Positions 5,969 to 7,090 of a stretch of 7,090 nt of DNA are shown here, in pieces (within the stretch, counting starts at the first letter, position 1; every line of letters starts with the position of its first letter). The notes under the pieces are model-generated. The model searched no databases, had not been told where the DNA came from, and worked only from the letters and a program-made list of their open reading frames with translations. This stretch comes from a bacterium UBP4_UBA6127 (lineage in GTDB: Bacteria > UBP4 > UBA4092): positions 28,870 through 35,959 of the forward strand of contig DIVR01000016.1 of assembly GCA_002428325.1 (NCBI GenBank). The letters are read 5' to 3'. The translations under genes and the position numbers were made by a program.

Positions 5969-7090
5969 ATTTGGTAGGAATCTTAAATTCCAAATCCAAA
6001 GCGCCGCTGGCTTCTTTGGTCACTGAATTAACACCAATCCTGCCAACCACAGAAAGTTTTTTATTTAATTTATATTCTACCTGGGCATTGGAATTGGATT
6101 CTTTGGATAAGCCCAGGTTGTAACCTGCGGACACTTTCCTCCCCAGGTTCTTCTGGATTTTCAATTTACTTTCATTATCCACTTCATCATATTCGACTGC
6201 TACATTATCAATACCCACCGCCTTCACTACCGGGCTTCCGATGGTATTCAAAATCTGCTCGCTGGCGTAGCCGACCGCCACTTCAGAAGGGATATCCTGT
6301 TTCTGCAATTCTTTGAGTTCAGCCACCGTCCTCCCGGTTGCCAGCAACGCCAGCAGGTCAGTCTGTGAATAGGGAGGATCGCTGCTCAGTGAAATATCAT
6401 AATTATTTAATGTCCCGAAAACCCTCAGGAAGACATCAATATTGCGAACTCGGGTCTGAGCTTGAGCTTCAATATAAGGATTGAAAATCCGTGGGTCGGA
6501 ATGGCGAACTTCTGCCCGGGTGATAGGAAATTCCTTGTTTCGGTACTGGATAGCGCCCCCCATGGTTTTCAACTCATGGGTTACTTCCAATTCACCATAA
6601 TCATTGGTTTGCAGCCGAATCCAACCTCTGGCTTCCAGAGAAAGTAATTCATTCCTAAAAAAGAGGGAAGACTCAGCTGAAAAAGTCATATCGATATTAA
6701 AAGGCATTTCCGGAAGTGAAACCACTTTCCCCGGAGTCGCCACCGTTTTGGTATCGATAAACAAGGGGGAATTAATGACTAATCGGTCAAATACCATATT
6801 CCCGGACAATCGGGCTTTCCCATTTTCATCTTTCAATCTCAGCCGGGTATCATAGACAGCCTCGGTATCTTTCAATATAGGCCAGGAAAAATTCTGGGCA
6901 ATAAAAGTCAGGTCGTAGGAAGGGGATTTATTCTCTCGAAGAAGAATATTCCCAATAACTTTCAGGGTCCCACCTTTATGCAGAGACACTGGTTTGGCTT
7001 TATTTGTCCCATTTGTTATTTTCTTACCATTCCCATTGCTTTTGGGTTTTTCAGAAATATAACTGTTTAAAACCAGGGAGGGTATATCCA
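5967..7090 (-). CDS. tamB: TamB-family translocation/assembly protein, C-terminal part (5' end outside window)
   Basis: The frame has no stop codon up to the window edge (last whole codon 7088-7086), so this is the last 373 residues of a larger protein; TamB proteins are often over 1,000 residues. A GTG at 6989 is only an internal valine. The visible part is rich in beta-strand-like alternating segments and carries the TamB C-terminal (DUF490) pattern: a repetitive beta section, DPRIFNPYIEAQAQTRVRNIDVFLRVFGTL, then SSDPPYSQTDLLALLATGRT and an amphipathic strand-rich end finishing LDLEFKIPTK. TamB proteins are anchored in the inner membrane and span the periplasm as a hydrophobic-groove beta-taco. 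With BamA/TamA-type partners they help move phospholipids or insert outer-membrane proteins. A Lys/Asn/Gly-rich linker lies near the edge (about 7052-6990). A BamA/TamA partner gene would be expected upstream, outside the window. Confidence 0.9.
   Translation of the reverse strand, partial: DIPSLVLNSYISEKPKSNGNGKKITNGTNKAKPVSLHKGGTLKVIGNILLRENKSPSYDLTFIAQNFSWPILKDTEAVYDTRLRLKDENGKARLSGNMVFDRLVINSPLFIDTKTVATPGKVVSLPEMPFNIDMTFSAESSLFFRNELLSLEARGWIRLQTNDYGELEVTHELKTMGGAIQYRNKEFPITRAEVRHSDPRIFNPYIEAQAQTRVRNIDVFLRVFGTLNNYDISLSSDPPYSQTDLLALLATGRTVAELKELQKQDIPSEVAVGYASEQILNTIGSPVVKAVGIDNVAVEYDEVDNESKLKIQKNLGRKVSAGYNLGLSKESNSNAQVEYKLNKKLSVVGRIGVNSVTKEASGALDLEFKIPTK

Noticed and set aside
6989..6989. 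GTG at 6989 as the start of a short TamB-like protein
   Set aside because: The frame is open to the window edge, no ribosome site precedes the GTG, and TamB proteins are much longer.
1..7090. CRISPR array, insertion sequence, toxin-antitoxin or defence system
   Set aside because: No direct-repeat array, transposase, terminal repeats or small toxin-like pair is visible; the Mut7-C protein has a PIN-like fold but no antitoxin neighbour.

Overview
The window comes from a diderm (outer-membrane) bacterium, probably anaerobic and probably not a well-studied lineage. Outer-membrane character comes from a TamB-type protein and an O-antigen-ligase-like polytopic protein. A formate--tetrahydrofolate ligase (Fhs) fits one-carbon or Wood-Ljungdahl-type metabolism but does not prove it. 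Base composition is moderate and similar in all genes, with no sign of recent transfer. I cannot name the phylum from the sequence.

All genes lie on the minus strand, so transcription runs from right to left. In that order they are: the C-terminal part of a TamB protein (7090-5967, open at the right edge); a Mut7-C-type PIN/zinc-ribbon RNase-like protein (5957-5451); a Wzy/WaaL-type O-antigen ligase-family membrane protein with a C-terminal TPR domain (5447-3603); a LolD/MacB-type ABC ATPase (3554-2844); Fhs (2819-1146); and a GT-C-type polytopic glycosyltransferase (1132-119). Gaps are 9, 3, 48, 24 and 13 nt. I see no convincing internal promoter or terminator, so the six genes could form one operon. 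At the left edge, behind its own near-consensus sigma70-type promoter, is the 5' part of a serine tRNA gene (32-1), cut off before the anticodon.

Four of the six proteins suit cell-envelope construction: TamB for lipid or protein transport to the outer membrane, a polymerase/ligase acting on lipid-linked glycans, a GT-C enzyme using lipid-phosphate sugars, and an ATPase of the lipoprotein/lipid-extrusion class. Fhs and the Mut7-C protein are the outsiders. I found no clearly new multigene system. The best leads are a replaced folate-stacking tryptophan in Fhs, an ABC ATPase with no permease in view, the mixed operon content, and the tRNA-Ser with its promoter. No mobile element, CRISPR array or large repeat was seen.
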